Positions 36,491 through 44,628 of a DNA stretch of 64,000 nt are shown here, one piece after another. The position numbers and the translations under genes are program-made. The DNA comes from JADJPO01 sp963724535 (GTDB taxonomy: Bacteria; Actinomycetota; Actinomycetes; Actinomycetales; Kineosporiaceae). The stretch covers positions 1 through 64,000 of the forward strand of contig CAVRVD010000019.1 of assembly GCA_963724535.1 (NCBI GenBank), written 5' to 3'. The notes beneath the pieces are model-generated. The model had not been told where the DNA came from. It saw nothing but the letters and a program-made list of their open reading frames with translations, and did no database searches. Numbering within the stretch: the first letter of the stretch is position 1; every line of letters starts with the position of its first letter.

Positions 36491-38037
36491 GATGCACCGT
36501 CGCGAACAGCAGTGCGCACCGGCACACCGGCGGCCAGGCGTAACACGTCGTCTGCCAGCGCGTCGACAAGCAGCCGGTCGTGGGTCACCGCCACGACGGC
36601 CGCGCCCTCGGCGCGCAGCACGGCGAGCAGGTCGACGAGCTCGGCCCAGGTTCTCGCGTCCTGACCGAAGGTCGGCTCGTCGAGGACGAGCACTCGGGGC
36701 CGGGTGGCCAGCACCGTGGCCACCGACAACCGGCGCTGCTCACCCCCGGACAGGGTGAACGGGTTGGCCCTGGCCAGCCGGGTCAGGTGCAGGCGCTCCA
36801 GGAGCTCGGCCACCCGGGCCTCGACCTCGTTTTCCGGCAGGCCGATCCGGCGCGGGCCGACGGCCAGCTCCTCGGCGCAGGTCGCCGCGACGAACTGGTG
36901 CGCGGGCTCCTGGAACACCGTGCCGATCCGGCGAACCAGCTCCCGCGGGGACCAGTCGGCCGGCCGCCGCCCCGACGGCGGCGGGTCCAGGGCGGCGGTC
37001 GCCACGAGCTCGCCGGCGCTGGGCGGCACCAGCCCGGCCAAGGCCAGGGCCAGCGAGGTCTTGCCACTGCCGTTCGGACCGACCACACAGGTGGCCCGGC
37101 CGGCGACCACGTCCAGGTCGACGTCGGCGAGGGCGGGCGGGCCGGTGGGCGTCCGCCGGACGGCGAGGCGTTCGGCACGCAGCAGCAGCCCGCGGGCCCC
37201 GGCGTCCGCTGGATCACAGCCCGCCGAACGGGGCTGCTGTGCCACGACGTTCGGCACCAACGCCGGTACCCACACCCCCTGCCGGGCCAGCGCGTCGCCG
37301 CGGTCGGCGAACACCGCCGCCGGGGCGCCGTCGGCCACCACCCCGCTGCCCGGCTCCAGCACGACGACACGGTCGACCAGGTCGACCCAGTCGCCGACCC
37401 GGTGCTCCACGACCAGGCAGGTCGCCCCGGTCAGCCGCAGCACCTCGGCCACCTGCTCGCGCAGCCGGGCCGCGCCGTCCGGGTCGAGCATGGCCGTGGG
37501 CTCGTCGAGCAGCAGCAGGCCCGGGCGCAGCGCCAGCACCCCGGCCAGGGCAAGGCGCTGCCGCTCGCCCCCGGACAGCCGGGAGGTCGAGTGCGCCGGG
37601 CCGTAGGGGAAAGCGACGGCGTCCAGCGCCTCACGCACCCGCGGCCAGATCTGCTCGACCGGGACCGCGTGGTTCTCCAGCCCGAAGGCCACGTCGTCAC
37701 CGCACCGCGCCAGGACGGTCTGCGCGTTGGGGTCCTGCAGTAGCAACCCGGTCCGGGCGGCGCCGGTGCCGATCGCCTGCCGGCGGGCGACCTGCGCCGG
37801 AACCCCGTCCAGCAGCAGCGCCCCCTCCTGGTCCCCGGTGCCGCCCGCAGCGCCGTCCAGCAGGCCGGCCAGACCGGCCAGCAACGTGGACTTGCCGGAC
37901 CCGCTGGGCCCGAGCAGCATCACCCGCTCGCCGGGCCCGACGTCCAGGTCCACCCCGCGCAGCGCCCAGGCCCTGCGGGTGGCGTGCCGCCATCCCCAGC
38001 CACGGGCGGTGACCGCGATCGGCGGGTGTGTGGTCAT
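36487..38037 (-). CDS. ykoD: ECF transporter double ATPase subunit for thiamine precursor
   Basis: The protein has 516 residues and contains two fused ABC ATPase domains. Domain 1 has Walker A GPSGSGKST, signature LSGGERQRLALAG and Walker B LLLLDEPT. Domain 2 has GPNGSGKTS, LSGGEQRRLSVAT and VLVLDEPT. Both look catalytically complete. The fused pair replaces the separate EcfA and EcfA' of other systems. The ATG at 38037 is preferred; 19 further in-frame residues upstream run into ykoE and lack a binding site. It powers uptake through YkoC and YkoE. Confidence 0.92.
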   Translation of the reverse strand: MTTHPPIAVTARGWGWRHATRRAWALRGVDLDVGPGERVMLLGPSGSGKSTLLAGLAGLLDGAAGGTGDQEGALLLDGVPAQVARRQAIGTGAARTGLLLQDPNAQTVLARCGDDVAFGLENHAVPVEQIWPRVREALDAVAFPYGPAHSTSRLSGGERQRLALAGVLALRPGLLLLDEPTAMLDPDGAARLREQVAEVLRLTGATCLVVEHRVGDWVDLVDRVVVLEPGSGVVADGAPAAVFADRGDALARQGVWVPALVPNVVAQQPRSAGCDPADAGARGLLLRAERLAVRRTPTGPPALADVDLDVVAGRATCVVGPNGSGKTSLALALAGLVPPSAGELVATAALDPPPSGRRPADWSPRELVRRIGTVFQEPAHQFVAATCAEELAVGPRRIGLPENEVEARVAELLERLHLTRLARANPFTLSGGEQRRLSVATVLATRPRVLVLDEPTFGQDARTWAELVDLLAVLRAEGAAVVAVTHDRLLVDALADDVLRLAAGVPVRTAVRDGAS

Positions 38038-38077
38038 GACGATCCGGGCTGGAAGCGGTCGGCTCGCCGGGTCCGGC

Positions 38078-38716
38078 TCAGACCCGCCTCGCACTGCCGG
38101 ACGACGCGAGCGGGCCGAGAGCGCCGGCCCGGGCCAGCGCCCGGGTCAGCGCCCAGCCGCCGAGTCCGGCGATCACGGCACCGGAGAGCACGGCGAGGAG
38201 CAGGTAGGCGACCTTGTGCGACGGGGAGAAGGCCGGGTACCAGAAGGTGAGGTCGAGGATCCCCAGCGCGATGCCGGCACCTGCCCCGGTGAGCAGGGCG
38301 ACGATGGGACCGAAACGCCGGTAGAGGAAGATCGCCAGCACGATCTCGGCGCCCAGGCCCTCCAGCAGCCCGTACCAGACCGTGGTGAACCCCCAGCGGT
38401 TGCCGAGCAGTGCCTCGAGCGTCGCCGCCACCAGCTCGACGTAGACGGCAGCACCGGGCTTGCGGATCACCAGCCCTCCCAGCACGCCGGGCAGCAGCCA
38501 CAGTCCACCGAGCAGCGCCGAGGCCGGCGGGTAGGCGGCCAATGGAGCGGTCACCGCCTCCCACGACTGGGCGACCACCCAGAAGAACAGGCCACCGGCG
38601 ACCCCGAGCACGCTGGCCACCACGATGTCGACCACGCGCCACCGGCGCCGGGTCACCACCTGTCGGTCGGTGTCGTCGGGCGGGTTGTCGTTGCTGGTCA
38701 GCTCGTCCTGGCTCAC
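38078..38716 (-). CDS. ykoE: ECF transporter substrate-binding S component, YkoE family
   Basis: The protein has 212 residues with five or six membrane helices (for example VVDIVVASVLGVAGGLFFWVV and LLPGVLGGLVIRKPGAAVYVEL in adjoining segments). The KPGAAVYVEL and NRWGFTTVWYG segments are typical of YkoE, which binds hydroxymethylpyrimidine or another thiamine precursor. The GTG at 38716 follows GGGAGGA by five bases. It is the first gene after the riboswitch. The usual partner ykoF of Bacillus is absent. Confidence 0.9.
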   Translation of the reverse strand: MSQDELTSNDNPPDDTDRQVVTRRRWRVVDIVVASVLGVAGGLFFWVVAQSWEAVTAPLAAYPPASALLGGLWLLPGVLGGLVIRKPGAAVYVELVAATLEALLGNRWGFTTVWYGLLEGLGAEIVLAIFLYRRFGPIVALLTGAGAGIALGILDLTFWYPAFSPSHKVAYLLLAVLSGAVIAGLGGWALTRALARAGALGPLASSGSARRV

Positions 38717-38762
38717 TGCGTCCTCCCGAACGGATCAGGAGGGGGACCGGTCCCCCGGTCGA

Positions 38763-38850
38763 GACTCGACTCCCTTCGCCGGCATGACCCGGATCAGGTT
38801 CGAGGGTCTGCGGTCGCCCGCACTCTCAGTGCCTGGTGGCACTCCCCTGT
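38763..38850 (-). promoter_or_regulatory. TPP (THI-box) riboswitch
   Basis: On the minus strand the element reads ACAGGGGAGTGCC, then CACTGAGAGTGC, then GACCCTCGAACCTGATCCGG and GTCATGCCGGCGAAGGGA. The CTGAGA sensor-helix motif and the ACCTGATCxGGxTxATxCCxGCGAAGGGA core are the hallmark of the thiamine-pyrophosphate aptamer. It ends about 47 bases before the ykoE GTG, whose ribosome binding site it can hide. When TPP is plentiful, transporter expression should drop. Confidence 0.95.
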
Positions 38851-39020
38851 CGTGTGCTTGACGGTACCCGCCGCAGGCTCTGCGAACCACCTTGCGCCTG
38901 GAGACGTCGATCGGCGGACCTGGCGTCCTCGCCCGCAGGGCCGGGCACAGCGCGGCACGGTTGGCCGTTCCGCCCGGTGCCCGAGAGAATGGGGTGTTGT
39001 TCGGTGACGTGGAGGTGGCG

Positions 39021-39299
39021 ATGGGACCCATGGCGTGGAAGCTGCTCGCGGCCGGCGCCGCTGCCGTGGCGACGGCCGTGGCGGACAAGAGCATCCGCTC
39101 AGCGTGGAAGGCGACCACCGGTGACGAGCCGCCGGCCAACCCGACGAACCCGGACGTCGACTGGCGTGAGGCGGTCACCTGGGCGATCCTGTCCGGCGCG
39201 GCGATCGGCATCGCCCGGCTGGTAGCGCAGCGCAAGGCGGCCGCCTACTACCGCAACTCCTCCGGGGAGCTGCCCAAGGCCGTGCTCAAGAAGGGCTGA
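39021..39299 (+). CDS. DUF4235 family small membrane protein
   Basis: The product has 92 residues. It starts MGPMAWKLLAAGAAAVATAVAD (first hydrophobic segment), then the KSIRSAWKATTGDEPPANP family motif, and a second hydrophobic helix (AVTWAILSGAAIGIARLVAQR). The function is unknown; the family is widespread in actinobacteria. GGAGGTG before the ATG at 39021 decides the start over the upstream ATG-like codon at 38892. Confidence 0.85.
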   Translation: MGPMAWKLLAAGAAAVATAVADKSIRSAWKATTGDEPPANPTNPDVDWREAVTWAILSGAAIGIARLVAQRKAAAYYRNSSGELPKAVLKKG

Positions 39300-39317
39300 C
39301 CCGCGCCGTCGGTGACC

Positions 39318-40544
39318 TCACGCTCCGCCGAGGACCTCGACCCCGGCGACGAACACCCCGGCGACGAACACATGGCGTGCCAGGGGCACCCCCGGCCGGT
39401 AGGCCAGGTGCACGTAGGACGGCGCGGCCAGCACCGTCAGGTCGGCCCGCCGTCCGGGGACCAGCACCCCGACGTCGTCGCGGCGCAGCGAGGCCGCGCC
39501 TCCAGCGGTGGCCGACCACAGCGCCTCGGCCGGGCTCATCCGCATCTCGCGCACCGCAAGGGCGATGCACAGCGGCATCGAGGACGTGTAGCACGACCCC
39601 GGGTTGCAGTCGGTGGCCAGCGCGACGGTGACCCCGGCCGCGATCAGCGCCCGGGCATCGGGGTAGGGCGAGCGAGTGGAGAACTCCACCCCGGGCAGCA
39701 GGGTGGCGACCACCTGTGCATCGGCGAGCGCGGCGACGTCCTGAGCGGTCAGGTGGGTGCAGTGGTCGGCCGAGGCCGCACCGAGCTCGGCGGCCAGCTG
39801 CACCCCAGGTCCGGGCCCGAGCTGGTTGGCGTGGATGCGCGGCGTCAGCCCCACGTCCATCCCGGCGACCAGGACGGCGCGCGCCGCGTCCGCATCGAAC
39901 GCGCCACGGTCGCAGAACACGTCGACCCAGCGGGCGTACGGGGCACAGGCCTGCAGCATCGGACCGGTCACCAGTGCGAGGTAGCCGGCGACGTCGTCGG
40001 TGAACTCGGGCGGCACCACGTGGGCGCCGAGGTAGGTCGTTTCCGTCGTGAGCGTCGCGGCGACGGCCAGCGAGCGGGCCTCGTCCCGCACGGTCAGCCC
40101 GTAGCCGGACTTGATCTCCACCGTGGTCGTCCCCTGGCGGGCCATCTCGGCGACCAGCCGGACGGCGTTGGCCTGCAGCTGCTCGTCGGTGGCGGCCCGG
40201 GTGGCCGCCACTGTGGTCCGGATTCCGCCCGCGTCGTAGGGGGTTCCGGTCATCCGGGCGGCGAACTCCGCAGCCCGGTCGCCGGCGAAGACCAGGTGGG
40301 CGTGCGCGTCGACGAACCCCGGCACGACCGCGGCGCCGCCGACGTCCAGGGCCAGGTCCGCGGCCGGGGCGGCGGCGGCCGGCCCGACCCAGGTGACCCG
40401 GTCGCCGTCCCAGACCAGTGCGGCGTCTCGGACGATTCCCAGGCGCGCCACGTCGCTCGGGGGGCCGGCGGTGCCTGACGGATCTGCGCGCTGCGGGTCG
40501 TTGGTCACCAGCTCGCCGATCCCGGTCAGCAGGGTCGAGGTCAC
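39318..40544 (-). CDS. hutI: Imidazolonepropionase
   Basis: The protein has 408 residues. It hydrolyses 4-imidazolone-5-propionate to N-formimidoylglutamate, the third step of histidine breakdown. The amidohydrolase metal ligands are HAH in FVDAHAHLVFAGDR, His in TYLGAHVVP, RIHANQL, and ATDCNPG. The GTG at 40544 gives the usual length. The gene is separated from the rest of the hut cluster by mmuM and cinA, which lie on the opposite strand. It may still share regulation but not a transcript. Confidence 0.93.
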   Translation of the reverse strand: MTSTLLTGIGELVTNDPQRADPSGTAGPPSDVARLGIVRDAALVWDGDRVTWVGPAAAAPAADLALDVGGAAVVPGFVDAHAHLVFAGDRAAEFAARMTGTPYDAGGIRTTVAATRAATDEQLQANAVRLVAEMARQGTTTVEIKSGYGLTVRDEARSLAVAATLTTETTYLGAHVVPPEFTDDVAGYLALVTGPMLQACAPYARWVDVFCDRGAFDADAARAVLVAGMDVGLTPRIHANQLGPGPGVQLAAELGAASADHCTHLTAQDVAALADAQVVATLLPGVEFSTRSPYPDARALIAAGVTVALATDCNPGSCYTSSMPLCIALAVREMRMSPAEALWSATAGGAASLRRDDVGVLVPGRRADLTVLAAPSYVHLAYRPGVPLARHVFVAGVFVAGVEVLGGA

Positions 40545-40651
40545 CCCGCACACGGTACGGGCGCGGGCTGGCCCGATGCCGAGGACCTGCTGCGCACTCG
40601 TCCGTCCCCTTCGAGGGCAACCGAGCGCCCGCGACCGGGACAATCGGCCGG

Positions 40652-41620
40652 GTGCGCACACCAGACATCGCGACCGCGCTGGCCGACCGCCCTGTGCTGC
40701 TGGACGGTGGCCTGGCCACCCAGCTGCAGGCCCAGGGCCTGGACCTCTCCTCGGACCTGTGGTCGGCGGCGCTGTTGCGGGAGGACCCCGACGCCGTCCG
40801 CGCCGCGCACGCCGCCTACTTCGCCGCCGGTGCGCAGGTCGCCACGACGGCCAGCTACCAGGCCAGCGTCGAGGGGTTCGCGGCGGCCGGGATCGACCGG
40901 GCGCGGGCCGAGGCACTGCTTCGCCGGTCGGTGACGCTCGCCGTCCAGGCTCGCGATGAGGCGGGCCTGTGCGGGCGGGCGTGGGTTGCCGCGTCGGTCG
41001 GACCGTTCGGCGCCGTGCTCGCCGGCGGACAGGAGTACACCGGCGACTACCCCGCCTCGCGGGACACCGTCACCGGGCTCCGGGCGTTCCACCGGGGGCG
41101 CCTGGAGGTGCTCGCCGGCGCAGGCGCGGATCTGCTGGCCTGCGAGACGATCCCCCGGCTGGCCGAGGTCGAGGCGCTGCTCGCCGAGCTGGACGACCTG
41201 GGCATACCGGCCTGGCTGGCGCTGACCACCGTCACCACGGACGACGGCCGGGTGCTGACCCGCCGCGGCGAGGACGCCGGCGAGGCGTTCGCGATGGCCG
41301 CCTCGGTGGACGCGGTTCTGGCCGTCGGAGTCAACTGCACCGAGCCCCGCGGGGTGGCTGACGCCGTCCGGCTGGCTGCCCATCGGTCCGGCAAACCCGT
41401 TGTCGCCTACCCGAACAGCGGCGAGTCCTGGGATGGCTCGGCGCGCCGCTGGACCGGCGCACCGGGCCTGGACCTCGCCGCGGTGGATGAGTGGGTGGAT
41501 GCCGGGGCGCGGCTGGTCGGTGGGTGCTGCCGGATCGGTCCGGCGCACATCGCCGCAGTGGCCCGGAGGCTCGCCGGTCGTGGTGACCGCCGCACGTCGG
41601 CGCCCGACCGCGAGCCGTGA
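40652..41620 (+). CDS. mmuM: Homocysteine S-methyltransferase
   Basis: The protein has 322 residues. It transfers the methyl group of S-methylmethionine (or S-adenosylmethionine) to homocysteine, making methionine. The zinc ligands are Cys in VGVNCTEP and the Cys pair in LVGGCCRIGPAHI. The start LLDGGLATQLQ is the family signature. The GTG at 40652 is used. It is divergent from hutI and transcribed towards cinA, with 37 bases between. Confidence 0.92.
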   Translation: MRTPDIATALADRPVLLDGGLATQLQAQGLDLSSDLWSAALLREDPDAVRAAHAAYFAAGAQVATTASYQASVEGFAAAGIDRARAEALLRRSVTLAVQARDEAGLCGRAWVAASVGPFGAVLAGGQEYTGDYPASRDTVTGLRAFHRGRLEVLAGAGADLLACETIPRLAEVEALLAELDDLGIPAWLALTTVTTDDGRVLTRRGEDAGEAFAMAASVDAVLAVGVNCTEPRGVADAVRLAAHRSGKPVVAYPNSGESWDGSARRWTGAPGLDLAAVDEWVDAGARLVGGCCRIGPAHIAAVARRLAGRGDRRTSAPDREP

Positions 41621-41657
41621 CCGCCGTGACCGCGTGCCCAGCCCCTACGGTGGGCCC

Positions 41658-42983
41658 ATGAGTGGGCGGACGACGCTGCGCGCGGGCATCGTGGTCACCG
41701 GCACCGAGGTGCTCACCGGCCGGGTGGCCGACCGCAACGGGCCGTGGCTGGCCGAGCGGCTCCTGGAGCTCGGTGTCGACGTCGGTCGGATCCTTGTGGT
41801 CGGGGACCGCCCGGAGGACCTGTCGGCGGCCCTGGCGCACCTGGCCGACGACCACGATCTGGTGATCACCACTGGCGGGCTGGGTCCGACCGCCGACGAC
41901 CTCACCGCCCGGGTGGTCGGGGACTTCCAGGGCCGGGCCTCGCATCTGGACGCCGGGCTCGAGCAGCGGGTCACCGCGATCGTGGCCGGGCTGACCAGCC
42001 GGCACGGTTGGCGCACCAACCCCGACGCGGTGGCGTCCGGGGTGCGCAAGCAGGCCATGGTGCCGGACGGCGCGGTGGTACTCGAGCCGGTCGGCACCGC
42101 GCCGGGCCTCGTCGTCCCACCCGCCGCGGACCGGTCCGGGCCGCCGGTCGTGGTACTGCCCGGTCCGCCCGGCGAACTGCGCCCGATGTGGGACGAGGCG
42201 CTGGCCGCCGAGCCGGTGCGCGCCGTCCTGGCCAGGGCAACGGCGTTGCGGCAGCGGACGCTGCGACTGTGGCGGACCCTGGAGGCCGACCTGGCCGCCA
42301 CCCTGCGCGACCTCGACGGGCAGATCGACGGCCTGGAGATCACCACCTGCCTGCAGGACGGCGAGCTGGAGGTGGTCACGAGATACGCCCCGGACCTGCA
42401 GGACCGGTATGACCTGCTGCAGCGGACGATCACCACCGTGCACGCGGCCACCGTGTTCAGCGTCGACGGCTCGACGGTGGACGACGTGGTGGCCCGCTCC
42501 CTGGTCGCGCGCGGCTGGACGGTCGCCACGGCCGAGTCGTGCACGGGTGGGCTACTGGCCGGACGACTCACCGCGCGTCCGGGGTCGTCGTCCTACGTCG
42601 TCGGGGGGCTCGTGGTGTACGCCAACGAGGCCAAGAGCGCGCTGGCCGGGGTGCCCATCGAGCTGATCGCCACCCAGGGCGCGGTCAGCCGCGAGGTCGC
42701 CGAGGCGCTCGCCGAGGGGGCCCGGACAGCCTTGGGCACGGACGTGGGCATCGGCGTCACCGGCATCGCCGGCCCGGACGGCGGCACCCCGGACAAGCCG
42801 GTCGGCACCGTGCACCTGGCACTGATCACCCCCGACGGTGGACGCCACCGCCTGTTGCGTCTGGGGGGCGGCCGGGCCGGGGTGCGCCAGCGAACCGTGG
42901 TCGCTGCGCTGCACGAGCTGCGACTGCTCCTGTCACCGGTGGGGGAGGCATCCGAGCCCCGCGAGGGGTCCGACAAGGGCTGA
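41658..42983 (+). CDS. cinA: CinA: nicotinamide-nucleotide amidohydrolase with ADP-ribose pyrophosphatase domain
   Basis: The protein has 441 residues. The N-terminal COG1058 domain (GTEVLTGRVADRNG, TGGLGPTADD) is an ADP-ribose pyrophosphatase-like fold. The C-terminal PncC domain (TAESCTGGLLAGRLT, TGIAGPDGGTPDKPVGTVH) deamidates nicotinamide mononucleotide to recycle pyridine nucleotides. A Pro-rich insertion lies near residues 150-165. The ATG at 41658 is the standard start. The gene follows mmuM. Confidence 0.92.
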   Translation: MSGRTTLRAGIVVTGTEVLTGRVADRNGPWLAERLLELGVDVGRILVVGDRPEDLSAALAHLADDHDLVITTGGLGPTADDLTARVVGDFQGRASHLDAGLEQRVTAIVAGLTSRHGWRTNPDAVASGVRKQAMVPDGAVVLEPVGTAPGLVVPPAADRSGPPVVVLPGPPGELRPMWDEALAAEPVRAVLARATALRQRTLRLWRTLEADLAATLRDLDGQIDGLEITTCLQDGELEVVTRYAPDLQDRYDLLQRTITTVHAATVFSVDGSTVDDVVARSLVARGWTVATAESCTGGLLAGRLTARPGSSSYVVGGLVVYANEAKSALAGVPIELIATQGAVSREVAEALAEGARTALGTDVGIGVTGIAGPDGGTPDKPVGTVHLALITPDGGRHRLLRLGGGRAGVRQRTVVAALHELRLLLSPVGEASEPREGSDKG

Positions 42984-43052
42984 GTGACCCGGTGGGTCAC
43001 AGCGGGTCCGGATCGTGGGCGATCACGCCGCCCCCGAACCGAGTGAGCGTGC

Positions 43053-44402
43053 TCAGAGCTCACCCCAGGCCCGAGCGATCGCCGCGGTCAGCTGCCGCGG
43101 CACCCCACCGGCCGGGGCCATGGGGAGGTGCTTGCCGCCGTCCACGACCGTGCGCCCGGCGACGACGACCACGTCGACGTCGCCCGCCCCGGCGACCATG
43201 GGCACCTGCTCGGGCAAGGACCCCGCGGTGCGCAGCGAGTCCATCCGCAGCGCCACCAGGTCGCACAGCGCACCCACCTCGATCCGGCCGGCGTCCGGCC
43301 AGCCCAGGGCGGCGTGTCCGGACGAGCCGAGCGCGGTGACCAGGTCGTGCACGGTGAACCGGCCCCGGCGCCCTGAGGCCAGCCGCTCGTGCATCTCCAG
43401 GGTCCGCGCCTCGGCGAGCAGGTCGATGCTGACGTGCTGGTCGCTGCCCAGGGCGATCGGAGCACCGGCGTCGGCGAGGCGGCGAGCCGGTCCGATGCCG
43501 TCGGCCAGGTCCTGCTCGGTGGTCGGGCAGATGCAGACCGAGGTATGCGAGCCGCCGAGCAGCGCGACGTCCTCGTCGGTCAGGTGGGTGGCATGGACGG
43601 CAGTGGTCGCCGGGCCGAGCACGTCGTGCTCGGCGAGCAGCTGGGTCGGGGTGCGGCCGTAGGCCGCTCGGCAGGCGTCGTTCTCGGCGGGCTGCTCGGA
43701 CAGGTGCAGGTGCAGCGGACGACGTTGACCGTCCTCGCCGACGTCGACGGCCACCACGACGTCCAGCTCGTCGGCCGGGACCGCGCGCACCGAGTGGATC
43801 GCCGCAGCCACCTTGAAGTCGTCGTCGTCGGCCATCGCCGCCACCCGGTCGGCCCACAGCTCGGCGTCGCCGTCGTCGAAGCGGCGCTGCACGCCCTCCA
43901 GCGGGACGTCGATCCCGCCGCGCAGGTAGCAGGTGTCGAGCAGGGTCATCCGCAGCCCGGCGACCTGGGCGGCCTCGCGAAGCGCGTGGCCCATCTCGTT
44001 CGGATCGGCGTATCGGGCACCGCCCGGACCATGGTGCAGGTAGTGGAACTCGCCGACGCAGGTCACCCCGCACAGCACCATCTCGGCGTACACCGCACTC
44101 GCCAGGGCCAGGTAGGTGTCCGGGGTGAGCCGGTCGGCAAGGGCGTACATCCGCTCGCGCCACGTCCAGAACGTGCCGCCGCCGACGTGGGTGCGCCCCC
44201 GCAGCCCCCGGTGGAAGGCGTGCGAGTGGGTGTTGGCGAAGCCGGGCAGCACGAGGTGGTCGAGCCGGACGTCGTCATCTCGCGGCTCGACGCCGGTGCT
44301 GACCGTGGTGATCCGTCCGTCCGGGCCGGCGCCGACCCGGACGTCGGCGGCCGGTCCGGTCGGTAACCACGCGTAGGCGCACCACCACGTTCGGGTCGTC
44401 AT
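43053..44402 (-). CDS. hutF: Formimidoylglutamate deiminase
   Basis: The protein has 449 residues. It converts N-formimidoyl-glutamate to N-formyl-glutamate and ammonia. The metal site is FANTHSHAFHRGL, with further ligands in LHLHLSEQ, VHATHLT and LGSDQHVS. This deiminase branch of the hut pathway needs a deformylase next. I chose the ATG at 44402 (MTTRTWW). Downstream comes the convergent cinA; upstream lies a short remnant and then the amidohydrolase. Confidence 0.92.
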   Translation of the reverse strand: MTTRTWWCAYAWLPTGPAADVRVGAGPDGRITTVSTGVEPRDDDVRLDHLVLPGFANTHSHAFHRGLRGRTHVGGGTFWTWRERMYALADRLTPDTYLALASAVYAEMVLCGVTCVGEFHYLHHGPGGARYADPNEMGHALREAAQVAGLRMTLLDTCYLRGGIDVPLEGVQRRFDDGDAELWADRVAAMADDDDFKVAAAIHSVRAVPADELDVVVAVDVGEDGQRRPLHLHLSEQPAENDACRAAYGRTPTQLLAEHDVLGPATTAVHATHLTDEDVALLGGSHTSVCICPTTEQDLADGIGPARRLADAGAPIALGSDQHVSIDLLAEARTLEMHERLASGRRGRFTVHDLVTALGSSGHAALGWPDAGRIEVGALCDLVALRMDSLRTAGSLPEQVPMVAGAGDVDVVVVAGRTVVDGGKHLPMAPAGGVPRQLTAAIARAWGEL

Positions 44403-44445
44403 AGGGGCATTCTCGCGCACTGCGCAGGTCCGGCATCACGCCGGT

Positions 44446-44622
44446 GTGTCGTGGGAACGTCGCCCGCCGCGCGGCAGCGATCCGCTCCCCAGGGCGGCCA
44501 TCGCCGCAGACGATGGCGCGGAGACGGCCATCCCGCCGGAGAACCCGTTCTACACCGCCGAGATGCAGGGCGCCCGCGAGCTGCACTCCATCGGACGGTT
44601 CGAGCTGGAGGAGGGCGGGGTG
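44446..44622 (+). pseudogene. 5' fragment of a homoserine-O-acetyltransferase-like alpha/beta hydrolase
   Basis: An open reading from GTG 44446 gives PENPFYTAEMQGARELHSIG and RFELEEGGV (44536-44622). This matches the start of the MetX-like alpha/beta hydrolases, whose opening reads like YTxEMxG, then LGxFxLExGG. The catalytic domain is missing; the similarity ends seven bases before the amidohydrolase stop. I recognise the pattern from memory only, so this is a moderate claim. Confidence 0.4.
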
Positions 44623-44628
44623 AAGGAG

